A DNA stretch of 13,010 nt, taken from Candidatus Woesearchaeota archaeon (GTDB lineage Archaea > Nanobdellota > Nanobdellia > Woesearchaeales > GW2011-AR4). The first letter of the stretch is position 1, and each line of letters begins with the position of its first letter. Where the stretch lies: positions 1 through 13,010 of the forward strand of contig JAHWGX010000003.1 in the NCBI GenBank assembly GCA_019323655.1. Reading direction: 5' to 3'. The notes beneath the pieces were generated by a model. That model was not told the DNA's origin. It searched no databases and saw only the letters and a program-made list of their open reading frames with translations. Both the position numbers and the translations under genes were made by a program. Shown piece after piece: positions 12,915 to 13,010 of this stretch.

Positions 12915-13010
12915 AGTAGAGCTCACTAAAACCAGTTTTCCACAGATCAGTTTCATAAAATTCTCAAAAAATATCAAATGCCTTGGCCGGTTTTCAGCCA
13001 ACATGCTAAC

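Noticed and set aside
12978..13010. A possible partial gene starting at the ATG at 12978
   Set aside because: Only 11 codons are visible, with no Shine-Dalgarno site and no leaderless spacing from the TATA box, so I mention it only under the promoter.

Overview
The window is archaeal. It carries archaeal-type Spt5, SecE/Sec61-gamma, ribosomal protein L11, an archaeal CMP kinase, the archaeal/plant-type D-aminoacyl-tRNA deacylase, endonuclease Q and a COG1395-type HTH regulator. Promoters look like archaeal TATA boxes, and several Shine-Dalgarno sequences match GGTGAT. The AT-rich sequence, tight packing, small proteins and many unrecognised genes would suit a DPANN-type archaeon (Woesearchaeota-like), but no rRNA is present, so that placement is inference.

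Layout. Positions 1-722 hold an IS200-type element: one HUH transposase gene (tnpA), hairpins at both ends and a strongly foldable leader. Next, 707-2796 is a two-gene unit I cannot assign to any family. Its first reading frame opens inside the IS right end, so it may be 5'-truncated. At 2929-4200 lies endonuclease Q, a repair nuclease with a PCNA-binding-like C-terminal tail. A 167-nt nested inverted repeat (4263-4429) separates it from a convergent thioredoxin reductase gene and supplies that gene's last codons and stop. After this come a hypothetical gene (5615-6277), a convergent COG1395 regulator (6307-7170) and a 262-bp gap with a possible gene remnant.

From 7433 to 11464 runs a conserved housekeeping block on the plus strand: CMP kinase, FKBP-type peptidyl-prolyl isomerase, ftsZ, secE, spt5 and L11. 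The order ftsZ-secE-spt5-L11 is familiar from many archaea and joins cell division, protein export, transcription elongation and translation. ftsZ and secE abut; the others have their own TATA-like sites. L11 has an unusual charged C-terminal extension of about 100 residues, and L1/L10/P1 do not follow it. The minus-strand dtdA gene lies there instead and shares a compact divergent promoter region with a DUF3467-like gene (12430-12780). The last 230 bp hold a T-rich tract and one strong promoter-like site whose product lies outside the window.

The points most worth a second look are the IS leader structure and its overlap with the unknown two-gene unit, the foldback element invading the trxB 3' end, the PIP-like tail of EndoQ, the L11 extension, and the mixture of leaderless and Shine-Dalgarno-led genes.
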